A stretch of DNA of 6,388 bases, taken from assembly GCA_900548535.1 (NCBI GenBank), contig URLG01000111.1:1-6388 (forward strand), given 5' to 3'. The position numbers and the translations under genes were made by a program. Within the stretch, counting starts at the first letter, position 1. Each line of letters starts with the position of its first letter. Positions 1 to 5,058 of the stretch are shown here, in pieces. The stretch comes from Candidatus Segatella intestinihominis (GTDB taxonomy: Bacteria > Bacteroidota > Bacteroidia > Bacteroidales > Bacteroidaceae). The notes below the pieces were generated by a model. The model searched no databases and was not told the DNA's origin. It saw only the letters and a list, made by a program, of their open reading frames with translations.

Positions 1-104
1 TCTTCATCGATGATCTGAAGGAAAACTGTGAGGCTGCCGAGAAGCTGGGCATCCACACTTTCCAAAATGTGAAGTTCGATGATTGGCTTGCACTTCGATT
101 CTGA
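1..104 (+). CDS. HAD-superfamily hydrolase, C-terminal fragment (gene starts before the window)
   Basis: Only the last 33 codons are present; the reading frame begins at base 3 and ends at the TGA of 102-104. The visible protein has FIDDLKENCEAAEKLGI followed by a short tail ending in DDWLALRF. This matches the motif IV region of haloacid-dehalogenase-like phosphatases of the YihX type, where an acidic pair after a hydrophobic strand coordinates Mg2+, followed by a helix (N-x-EAA-x-xLG) and the last beta strand. Family members are cytosolic phosphatases acting on small phosphorylated metabolites; the substrate cannot be told from this fragment. The stop codon lies inside the left arm of a terminator hairpin, so this is the last gene of its transcript. 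The family call is fairly safe, the specific function unknown. Confidence 0.75.
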   Translation, partial: FIDDLKENCEAAEKLGIHTFQNVKFDDWLALRF

Positions 105-130
105 CATACCCGTCAGAATCGAAGCTTTTG
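93..130 (+). terminator. Hairpin terminator overlapping the HAD gene stop codon
   Basis: A perfect 13-bp stem (CTTCGATTCTGAC at 93-105 with its complement at 112-124) closes a 6-base loop and is followed by CTTTTG. The U-tract is short, so termination may be partial. The last three codons and the stop of the HAD gene form the left arm. Confidence 0.7.
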
Positions 131-210
131 TTAAAAGGCATCAAAATGATTTATCAAATGATACCCGGTAATCGAAGTTTTGCAAGTAAGCTCAGTTGGT
201 TTTATATATA

Positions 211-246
211 AAAAAGGTGTGTCATGGACTAATGACACACCTTTTT
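211..246. terminator. Bidirectional terminator between convergent genes
   Basis: A perfect 15-bp stem pairs AAAAAGGTGTGTCAT (211-225) with 232-246 around a 6-base loop. The A-run on the left and T-run on the right give a U-tract on either strand, so it can end both the HAD transcript from the left and the symporter transcript from the right, whose stop codon is 5 bases away. Confidence 0.85.
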
Positions 247-251
247 ATCTC

Positions 252-1412
252 TTATTTATCCTTTCTGAATATCTTATCCACAACTACGGCAATGGCACCA
301 TCACCTGTTACATTGCAGGCGGTTCCGAAACTGTCCATCGCAATATAGAGGGCTATCATAAGCGCCTGCATATCGGAATTGAAACCCAGAACAGAGGCGA
401 GCGGACCCAGGGCTGCCATCACGGCTCCTCCCGGAACTCCCGGAGCTGCTACCATACAGATGGCGAGCACGAAGATGAAGTTGAGAAAGAGAGGGAGATT
501 GCACGGCAAACCATTGATGAGACAGATGGTTAGCGCACAGCAGGTAATCTTCATCATAGAACCCGAGAGATGGATGGTGGCACAGAGCGGAATGGTGAAT
601 CCGGCAATGCCATTGGTGACGCCGTTTTTCAAGGTCTGCTTCAGAGTTACCGGAATGGTGGCTGCAGACGATGAGGTGCCCAGTGCCGTGAAGTAGGCTG
701 GCAACATGTTGAGCAACAGCTTGAACGGATTCTTATGGGTTAAGCCTCCAGCCAACAGATATTCGTAAAGTAATATTATGATATGGAGCACGAGAATCAC
801 GAGGATAATCTGTGCGAAGACAAGCAGAATATGGTATGCTTCGCCAGAGAAAGTCATGTTCAGGAAAATGCCGAAGATGTAAAGGGGCAGGAGGGGAATG
901 ATGACTTTGGCGATGACGCCAGACACGATTTCCTTGAATTCCTGGAAGATGTTCTTCATGGTGCGGCTGCCTTTATGGGCAATGCCCAGTCCTGCTATGA
1001 ATGAGAATACAAGTGCACTCATTACATCTACCATAGCAGGTATCTTGATTTCGAAGAAGGGTTTGAGATCTTCTACCTTATCAACTGCCACATGGGCCGA
1101 GTTGGCAATCATGTGCGGGAAGAGTGCCGATCCTGTGCCATAGGCTAGCAGACCTGCCAGGATAGTGTCGGCAAAGGCGATGCCTACGGTGGCAAGAAGA
1201 AGTTTTCCGGCTCCATGACCGATGTCGGCAATGGCTGGTGTTACGAGACCGATGATGATGAGCGGTATCATGAAACCGAGGAATTGGCTGAAGATTCCAT
1301 TGAAGGTGAGAAACACTCTGACGGTTGCTTCATTGAAGAAATTGCCGAGAACTACACCCAATAGGATGGCAATGATGATTCTTGCCAAAAGTGGCATTTT
1401 GATTCTTTCCAT
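252..1412 (-). CDS. DAACS-family sodium:dicarboxylate/amino-acid symporter, atypical binding site
   Basis: A 386-residue inner-membrane protein of the glutamate-transporter-homologue fold (GltPh/EAAT, DAACS). It should import a small anionic or neutral amino acid or dicarboxylate with cations. Seen in order: several hydrophobic segments, the serine-rich hairpin 1 TSSSAATIP (about 246-254), a TM7 motif TIHLSGS (279-285) where GltPh has TINMDGT, hairpin 2 GVPGG (325-329), and TM8 DSFGTACNVTGD (360-371). By alignment to GltPh from memory, the amino-group Asp394 (here D360), Thr398 (T364), Asn401 (N367) and sodium-site Asp405 (D371) are kept, but the carboxylate-binding Arg397 is Gly363. Start: ATG at 1412. 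A longer reading from TTG at 1439 is rejected because that codon is the end of the -7 promoter box. The gene is a single transcription unit. Confidence 0.85.
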   Translation of the reverse strand: MERIKMPLLARIIIAILLGVVLGNFFNEATVRVFLTFNGIFSQFLGFMIPLIIIGLVTPAIADIGHGAGKLLLATVGIAFADTILAGLLAYGTGSALFPHMIANSAHVAVDKVEDLKPFFEIKIPAMVDVMSALVFSFIAGLGIAHKGSRTMKNIFQEFKEIVSGVIAKVIIPLLPLYIFGIFLNMTFSGEAYHILLVFAQIILVILVLHIIILLYEYLLAGGLTHKNPFKLLLNMLPAYFTALGTSSSAATIPVTLKQTLKNGVTNGIAGFTIPLCATIHLSGSMMKITCCALTICLINGLPCNLPLFLNFIFVLAICMVAAPGVPGGAVMAALGPLASVLGFNSDMQALMIALYIAMDSFGTACNVTGDGAIAVVVDKIFRKDK

Positions 1413-1436
1413 ATCTATAGTTTTGCTTTTTGTTTG

Positions 1437-1467
1437 CAAAGGTACGATATTTCTGATGAATTTCCAA
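1437..1467 (-). promoter_or_regulatory. Promoter of the symporter gene
   Basis: On the minus strand, TACCTTTG (1444 to 1437) fits the Bacteroidetes -7 consensus TAnnTTTG, and TTGG (1467 to 1464) lies exactly 19 bases upstream as a -33 box. Transcription should begin near 1430, leaving a leader of about 18 bases before ATG 1412. No Shine-Dalgarno site is seen. Confidence 0.8.
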
Positions 1468-1497
1468 GTTTTTTGGTTATAGATTACACTTTTTCTA

Positions 1498-1510
1498 CCT
1501 GATAATCAGG
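1498..1510. promoter_or_regulatory. 13-base palindrome upstream of the symporter promoter
   Basis: CCTGATAATCAGG is a perfect palindrome around one central base, about 30 bases upstream of the symporter -33 box, where an activator could bind. It is nested in a weaker inverted repeat, ACACTTTT at 1486-1493 with AAAAGTGT at 1531-1538. The core CTGATAATCA recurs inside the 1729-1843 element (1782-1791), so it could instead be mobile-element DNA. No regulator is identified. Confidence 0.3.
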
Positions 1511-1595
1511 AAAACAATCGGGTCACCTGCAAAAGTGTGTGGATGTGATATGCTAAAATTTGTCAGTTTGCGTTCTTCTTAAAAAGAGAAGAACA

Positions 1596-1709
1596 ATGAA
1601 CGAATATTTATCACTTGCAAGCATCATTTTACCAGAGGGAATGTTAGATCGGTTCAACCTGAAAGAAGTGCGTACCACCACAACGGATGGTCAAACAATT
1701 ATCCCATAA
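1596..1709 (+). pseudogene. Truncated leader ORF of an IS transposase (ISAon1-like)
   Basis: A 37-codon reading frame from ATG 1596 to TAA 1707-1709. Its start, MNEYLSLASIILPEGMLDRF, resembles from memory the N-terminal region of ISAon1-type transposases of Bacteroidetes, which open with a helix and then LPEG-x-LD-x-F. Those N-terminal proteins are about 100-120 residues and are followed by the catalytic ORF. Here the frame stops soon after residue 30, and neither the rest of the N-terminal domain nor a catalytic domain follows. A small inverted repeat (GTTCTTCT at 1572-1579 with AGAAGAAC at 1587-1594) precedes the start. The 115-bp inverted-repeat element begins 19 bases after the stop. It is best read as an insertion-sequence scar, non-functional for transposition. 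A genuine short peptide is less likely. Confidence 0.5.
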
Positions 1710-1728
1710 CCTATTTAAATATAGATAA

Positions 1729-1843
1729 ACTGAGCCCACTTGAAAAAGTCGTTTTATCATATTTTCTTCAAATGTAACCATCTGATAATCAAATGGCGTT
1801 TGTAGGATAAAGAACCAAAACTACTTTTTAAAGTGGGCTCAGT
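1729..1843. mobile_element. 115-bp element with 27-bp terminal inverted repeats (MITE-like)
   Basis: The arms 1729-1755 and 1817-1843 are inverted complements at 25 of 27 positions, each beginning ACTGAGCCCACTT at its outer end. The 61-base interior has no ORF and contains a second imperfect palindrome, CCATCTGATAATCAAATGG (1779-1797). Size, long terminal inverted repeats and lack of coding capacity fit a miniature inverted-repeat transposable element mobilised by a transposase elsewhere. The flanks share only AA on each side, so target duplication is either very short or lost. As RNA it would fold into a long hairpin. The parent IS family is not recognised. Confidence 0.6.
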
Positions 1844-1888
1844 AAAGTGACCCTAGTTTTAGGGTTGAGAGTTTGTTTTTAGGTTTGC

Positions 1889-1927
1889 CGCTTGAGGGGT
1901 CTTTGGGGCCTTTCAAGCGTTTTTTTT
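1889..1927 (+). terminator. Orphan intrinsic terminator
   Basis: CGCTTGA (1889-1895) pairs with TCAAGCG (1913-1919); a GG/CC pairing can extend the stem past a small bulge, and eight T residues follow at once (1920-1927). It is plus-strand only, since there is no T-run on the other side. No intact plus-strand gene lies upstream in the window. It therefore ends either the IS-scar transcript, an unrecognised small RNA, or a gene lost by rearrangement. Confidence 0.75.
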
Positions 1928-1934
1928 GTTGCTT

Positions 1935-1977
1935 GTTTCAAAATGAAACGAATAATGGGTAATTTACTTTCATTTTG
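1935..1977. promoter_or_regulatory. Nested inverted repeats upstream of glnB
   Basis: GTTTCA-AAA-TGAAAC (1935-1949) is a compact palindrome. Its CAAAATGAAA part (1939-1948) is also a perfect 10-base inverted match to TTTCATTTTG at 1968-1977 across 19 bases. This lies about 70-110 bases upstream of the glnB -33 box, where a nitrogen-responsive activator could bind. In AT-rich DNA such repeats also arise by chance, and no known operator is recognised. Confidence 0.3.
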
Positions 1978-2048
1978 TTCTGTATTTTAAAAAGAACTAT
2001 GCAAAATAATAACTAAATGAAAAATCTAACATCAAAAAGTAAGTGATA

Positions 2049-2081
2049 TTGGAAAATATTAAGCAAAATGTCGTACCTTTG
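2049..2081 (+). promoter_or_regulatory. Promoter of glnB-amtB
   Basis: The -7 box TACCTTTG is at 2074-2081, with TTGG at 2049-2052 as -33 box (21-base spacer, the long end of the usual range). The leader is about 40 bases. It is the only clear plus-strand promoter upstream of glnB and amtB, so both are probably transcribed from here. Confidence 0.8.
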
Positions 2082-2115
2082 CACCAGAAAATAAACAAAA
2101 TGTAAATTAATTAAT

Positions 2116-2122
2116 AGGAGAG
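2116..2122 (+). promoter_or_regulatory. Strong Shine-Dalgarno site of glnB
   Basis: AGGAGAG stands 6 bases before ATG 2129. Such a strong site is uncommon in Bacteroidetes, which mostly initiate from A-rich leaders. A weaker relative (AAGAGAG) precedes the porin gene start at 4017. It fixes the glnB start and suggests high translation. Confidence 0.65.
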
Positions 2123-2128
2123 ATTAAC

Positions 2129-2485
2129 ATGAAGAAGATTGAAGCAATCATCCGTAAGATTAAGTTTGAGGATGTAAAGGAAGCATTGCTTGCCGCCGAC
2201 ATTGAGTGGTTCTCTTACTACGACGTAAGAGGAGAGGGCAAGATGAGACAGGCTCGTATTTACCGTGGCGTGATGTACGACACCAGCAGTATCGAGCGAG
2301 TGCTCTTGAATGTAGTGGTTCGTGACAAGAACGTGGAGAAAACTATTAATGCCATCCAGGAGGCAGCCCGCACGGGCGAGATTGGTGATGGTCGAATCTT
2401 TGTAATTCCTGTAGAGGATACAGTGAGAATCCGTACGGGTGAAAGAGGCGACATCGCTCTCTATAATGCCGAGCAGGAGAAGTGA
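2129..2485 (+). CDS. glnB: PII nitrogen-regulatory protein
   Basis: A 118-residue cytosolic trimeric signal protein of the PII family, which reads ATP/ADP and 2-oxoglutarate and, next to an amt gene, typically plugs the ammonium channel. Seen: the start MKKIEAIIRK, the T-loop (about 35-53) with YRGVMY (45-50), the B-loop TGEIGDGRIF (82-91) and the C-loop RIRTGE (100-105), all in the usual places. Length is normal. The T-loop is one residue shorter than in E. coli GlnB and reads GEGKMRQARIYRG: the Gln39 that usually binds Mg-2-oxoglutarate is replaced by Met, and Lys58 appears as Arg57. Tyr50 aligns with the uridylylated Tyr51, though modification here is unknown. As I recall, related Bacteroidales PII proteins also have unusual T-loops. 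It is first gene of an operon with amtB. Confidence 0.93.
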   Translation: MKKIEAIIRKIKFEDVKEALLAADIEWFSYYDVRGEGKMRQARIYRGVMYDTSSIERVLLNVVVRDKNVEKTINAIQEAARTGEIGDGRIFVIPVEDTVRIRTGERGDIALYNAEQEK

Positions 2486-2487
2486 TA

Positions 2488-2589
2488 CTTTGAACTTTGA
2501 ACTTTAAACTTTGAACTTTATGATATGCCTTATAGGTCTTGTCTTGATACTAATCATAAAGTTCAAAGCTCAAAGTTCAAAGTTCAAAG
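2488..2589. repeat. Heptamer (CTTTGAA) repeats forming a long inverted repeat between glnB and amtB
   Basis: The left arm 2488-2521 is four copies of the heptamer CTTTGAA (one reads CTTTAAA) plus a partial copy. The right arm 2556-2589 is the same array reverse-complemented. They match at 32 of 34 positions across a 34-base loop. In the glnB-amtB mRNA this gives a very stable hairpin starting 3 bases after the glnB stop. There is no U-tract, so it is not a simple terminator; mRNA processing, differential stability or partial attenuation are possible. A degenerate continuation follows (2598-2619), and TTCAAAGGAAAAAA occurs twice (2583-2596 and 2613-2626). Repeat number could vary by slippage. 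Confidence 0.85.
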
Positions 2590-2630
2590 GAAAAAAAGTT
2601 CAATTTTCAAATTTCAAAGGAAAAAAGATT

Positions 2631-3887
2631 ATGAGTGTACAGGATTTAGGAATTTCAGTAGATACCGTATGGATGCTCTTGGCAGCCATGTTGGTCTTTT
2701 TCATGCAGCCGGGATTTGCCCTCTGCGAGGCGGGCTTCACCCGTAGTAAAAACACCGCGAACATCTTGTTTAAGAACTTAGTCGACTTCATGGTCGGATC
2801 AGTTCTCTTCTGGTTCGTAGGTTTCGGATTTATGTTTGGCAGCGATGGAGCTGGTTTTATCGGTATGCCTAACTTTGGCGACCTCTCTTTCTATCATGGC
2901 GACCTCCCTACAGAGGGCTTCCTGATGTTTGAGACCGTGTTTTGCGCCACAAGTGCTACCATCGTATCAGGTGCCATGGCAGAGCGTACCAAGTTCTCCA
3001 TGTATTGCGTCTATTCATTCTTCATCTCATTGATCATCTACCCTGTAGAGGGTCACTGGACATGGGGTGGTGGCTGGCTCTGCAATAGCGAGGCTGGTTC
3101 ATTCATGATGAATACATTCGGTGCTGCCTTCCATGACTTCGCAGGTTCTGCCATCGTTCACTCCGTAGGTGGTGTGCTTGCATTGGTAGGCGCCATCTGC
3201 CTGGGCCCTCGTCTTGGCAAGTATCGCAATGGCAAGAGCGAGGCTATCCCTGGTCACAACCTGATGGCTGCTGCCCTCGGTGTATTCATCCTCTGGTTCG
3301 GATGGTTCGGATTCAACCCTGGTTCTCAGCTAGCTGCTTCTGGCGAAGTGAACCGTGTAGCTATCAGCCACGTGTTCTTGACCACCAACTTGGCAGCCGT
3401 AGCCGGTGGCCTCGGTACCATGTTTACCTCATGGATTAAGTATGGTAAACCATCATTCTCATTGACATTGAATGGTATCTTGGCTGGTTTGGTAGCCATC
3501 ACTGCAGGTTGCGACTTGGTTAGCCCAGCCGGTTCATTCATCATCGGTCTCTTGGCAGGTATCATCCTCGTGTTCTCTATCGAGTTTATCGATACCAAGC
3601 TCCACATCGACGACCCAGTTGGTGCAAGCTCAGTACACGGCGTATGTGGTATCTTCGGTACCTTGATGACAGGTCTCTTTGCCCTCGATGGAGGTGCCCT
3701 CTACGGTGGTGGTTTCGGATTCTTCGGCGCACAGTGCTTCGGTATCCTCTGCATCGACCTCTGGGCAGCAGCTATAGGTATCATCCTCTTCTGGGGCATC
3801 AAGAAGATTGCTGGTTTGCGTGTCGATAAGCGAATTGAGGAGGAAGGTCTCGACATCTACGAGCATGGCGAGAGCTGCTACAACTAA
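2631..3887 (+). CDS. amtB: Ammonium channel/transporter AmtB
   Basis: A 418-residue inner-membrane protein of the Amt/Rh family, with about 11 membrane segments, conducting ammonium/ammonia into the cell. Seen: FKNLVDFMVGSVLFWFVGFG (47-66), the periplasm-side gate region around F104 followed by AERTKFS (117-123), WGGGWL (145-150), DFAGSAIVH (169-177) carrying the first pore histidine H177, FGWFGFNPGS (223-232), and DDPVGASSVHGVCG (327-340) with the second pore histidine H336. The C-terminal tail ends GLDIYEHGESCYN, the conserved cytosolic segment that contacts PII. Start: ATG 2631 with AAAGGA upstream; the frame stays open back to a TTG at 2511, but that part is repeat DNA and would add an unlikely basic stretch. 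It follows glnB by 145 bases with no separate promoter, consistent with one PII-controlled operon. Confidence 0.95.
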   Translation: MSVQDLGISVDTVWMLLAAMLVFFMQPGFALCEAGFTRSKNTANILFKNLVDFMVGSVLFWFVGFGFMFGSDGAGFIGMPNFGDLSFYHGDLPTEGFLMFETVFCATSATIVSGAMAERTKFSMYCVYSFFISLIIYPVEGHWTWGGGWLCNSEAGSFMMNTFGAAFHDFAGSAIVHSVGGVLALVGAICLGPRLGKYRNGKSEAIPGHNLMAAALGVFILWFGWFGFNPGSQLAASGEVNRVAISHVFLTTNLAAVAGGLGTMFTSWIKYGKPSFSLTLNGILAGLVAITAGCDLVSPAGSFIIGLLAGIILVFSIEFIDTKLHIDDPVGASSVHGVCGIFGTLMTGLFALDGGALYGGGFGFFGAQCFGILCIDLWAAAIGIILFWGIKKIAGLRVDKRIEEEGLDIYEHGESCYN

Positions 3888-3931
3888 GGATATGACAATT
3901 TGAGTACGAGAGAGAATTATTATAGGAAAGT

Positions 3932-3963
3932 TTTGGTGCGAAGGAAAAAAATCATTACCTTTG
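3932..3963 (+). promoter_or_regulatory. Promoter of the porin gene
   Basis: TACCTTTG (3956-3963) is the -7 box and TTTG (3932-3935) the -33 box, 20 bases apart. This near-consensus promoter in the amtB-porin gap lets the porin be expressed separately from glnB-amtB. No terminator is seen after amtB, so read-through is also possible. Confidence 0.8.
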
Positions 3964-4016
3964 CAGCCAAAACTTTTAAAAGAAACGAGATGTTTAACGA
4001 ATAAATAAGAGAGATT

Positions 4017-4748
4017 ATGAGACATATAGATATGAAGAAGGTTGGTGCTTTGGCACTCGGATTGATAGCATTTGCTCATGCTGCCATGGCACAGGACAAG
4101 GTTGAGACAACCATCGCAGCCGATGTAGTGAGCCAGTACTACTGGCGTGGTCAGGACTTGGGCTCCATCTCTTTGCAGCCTACTCTCGGCATCGGATATA
4201 AGGGACTCTCCCTCACAGCTTGGGGAAGCGTAGGAATCTCAGAACCATCAGATACCAAGGAGTTTGACTTGACCTTGGCTTACGAGACAGGTGGTTTTCA
4301 TATCGGCGTAACCGACTATTGGTTCAATTCTCCTAACGAGAAATATTTCGCCTACAAGGCTCATGAAACCTCTCACGTGTTTGAGGCTAATGTAGGTTAT
4401 GACTTTGGTCCAGTGGCATTGAACTGGTATACCAACTTTGCTGGCAATGACGGAGTTCTAAGCGATGAAGGATATGACAAGGATGCTCGTAAGTATGCTT
4501 CTTACATTGAGGCTACTGCTCCATTCAAATTAGGTGGTTGTGACTGGGAGGCAGCTATAGGTGCCGTACCTTACAAGACAGGTTTCTATAGTGATGCTAA
4601 TGGCTTTGCCGTTACCAATGTGTCTGTGAAGGCCACAAAGGACTTGAAGATCACTGATTCCTTCAGTGTCCCTGTCTTTGCTCAGGTAGCCGCTAACCCA
4701 AGCACAGAGAAAGCCTATTTCGTAGTAGGTTTCACTCTCCAGCCATAA
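4017..4748 (+). CDS. Putative outer-membrane beta-barrel protein (TorF/Gcw_chp-like porin)
   Basis: A 243-residue precursor with a signal peptide: basic start, hydrophobic core ALALGLIAFAHAAMA, probable cleavage A25|Q26. The mature part has alternating polar/hydrophobic strands rich in Tyr, Trp and Gly and ends in a strand-like AYFVVGFTLQP. The segment VVSQYYWRGQDLG (36-48) followed by LQP-x-LGIGYKGLSLTAWGS resembles the opening of the TorF/Gcw_chp family (S-x-Y-x-x-RG, then paired strands). The family's substrate is not established. I recall such genes next to amt in Bacteroidetes, which suggests a role in outer-membrane passage of a nitrogen source; this is inference. Start: ATG 4017, just after AAGAGAG; ATG 4032 (MKKVGAL) is the alternative and gives a more standard signal peptide. 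It has its own promoter and terminator. Confidence 0.75.
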   Translation: MRHIDMKKVGALALGLIAFAHAAMAQDKVETTIAADVVSQYYWRGQDLGSISLQPTLGIGYKGLSLTAWGSVGISEPSDTKEFDLTLAYETGGFHIGVTDYWFNSPNEKYFAYKAHETSHVFEANVGYDFGPVALNWYTNFAGNDGVLSDEGYDKDARKYASYIEATAPFKLGGCDWEAAIGAVPYKTGFYSDANGFAVTNVSVKATKDLKITDSFSVPVFAQVAANPSTEKAYFVVGFTLQP

Positions 4749-4786
4749 ATCAAGTGTGAACTTTTAGGTTTATACAAATATATAAT

Positions 4787-4831
4787 AAGGTGCAACATGG
4801 ATTTTCATTTCCCCTCCATGTTGCACCTTTT
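4787..4831 (+). terminator. Terminator after the porin gene
   Basis: A perfect 15-bp stem pairs AAGGTGCAACATGGA (4787-4801) with 4815-4829 around a 13-base loop, with TTTT at 4828-4831. It lies 38 bases after the porin stop and ends the nitrogen cluster. Confidence 0.88.
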
Positions 4832-4852
4832 GTGTTAGATGAAATGAAGATT

Positions 4853-4894
4853 TTCTACAAATCACCGAACGAAAATTCTATAAATCACCGAATG
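4853..4894. repeat. Tandem pair of a 19-base repeat (23-base period)
   Basis: TTCTACAAATCACCGAACG (4853-4871) recurs as TTCTATAAATCACCGAATG (4876-4894), 17 of 19 identical. Read on the minus strand, each copy encodes FGDL followed by TAG, so the second copy may be a duplicated gene end. It could also be a small tandem repeat without coding meaning. Confidence 0.6.
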
Positions 4895-5010
4895 CGTTTT
4901 GAAAGTCCTTGATTTTCAGTACTTTGGTATTTTGTATTTCAGCGTTAAAGGCAGTGATCAACGTCGCTTCGTTATTTTCTTGAAAATATTCTCCAAAAAT
5001 CTTGGTGATT
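4878..5010 (-). pseudogene. Possible 3' remnant of an unknown minus-strand gene
   Basis: The minus-strand frame from about 5010 down to the TAG at 4878-4880 reads like real protein (EITKIFGEYFQENNEATL through KIKDFQNAFGDL), with balanced charged and hydrophobic residues. No start codon lies within the plausible part. Upstream the frame runs into the promoter and start of the opposite gene at 5059, where it turns into an implausible hydrophobic stretch. It may be a captured gene tail; the family is not recognised. A chance open frame remains possible. Confidence 0.25.
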
Positions 5011-5032
5011 TCAGATAAAAGTTGTAGCTTTG
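5002..5032 (+). promoter_or_regulatory. Promoter of the broken antitoxin-like gene
   Basis: TAGCTTTG (5025-5032) fits the TAnnTTTG box, with TTGG (5002-5005) 19 bases upstream. The leader to ATG 5059 would be about 20 bases, A-rich, without a Shine-Dalgarno site. Confidence 0.7.
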
Positions 5033-5058
5033 CAGTTGGAATAATAAAATATATGATT

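Noticed and set aside
180..533. A 117-residue plus-strand frame
   Set aside because: It runs through the bidirectional terminator and opposite the well-supported symporter; its product has no protein-like pattern.
1413..1439. Longer symporter N-terminus starting at a TTG codon at 1439
   Set aside because: That TTG is the last part of the TACCTTTG promoter box and would not be in the transcript; ATG 1412 follows about 18 bases after the expected start site.
1844..2128. Riboswitch or attenuator controlling glnB
   Set aside because: The terminator lies upstream of the glnB promoter, so it cannot attenuate that transcript, and the 40-base leader after the promoter is too short and unstructured.
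2488..2626. CRISPR-like or phage-like repeat array
   Set aside because: The unit is 7 bases without spacers, and the two arrays are inverted relative to each other; there are no cas genes.
2511..2630. Longer amtB reading from a TTG at 2511
   Set aside because: The extra 40 codons are the heptamer-repeat DNA read through by chance; ATG 2631 has an AAAGGA site and gives a normal Amt N-terminus.
3630..4079. A 149-residue minus-strand frame across the amtB end and porin start
   Set aside because: It is a shadow of two strongly supported plus-strand genes and their promoter, with implausible composition.
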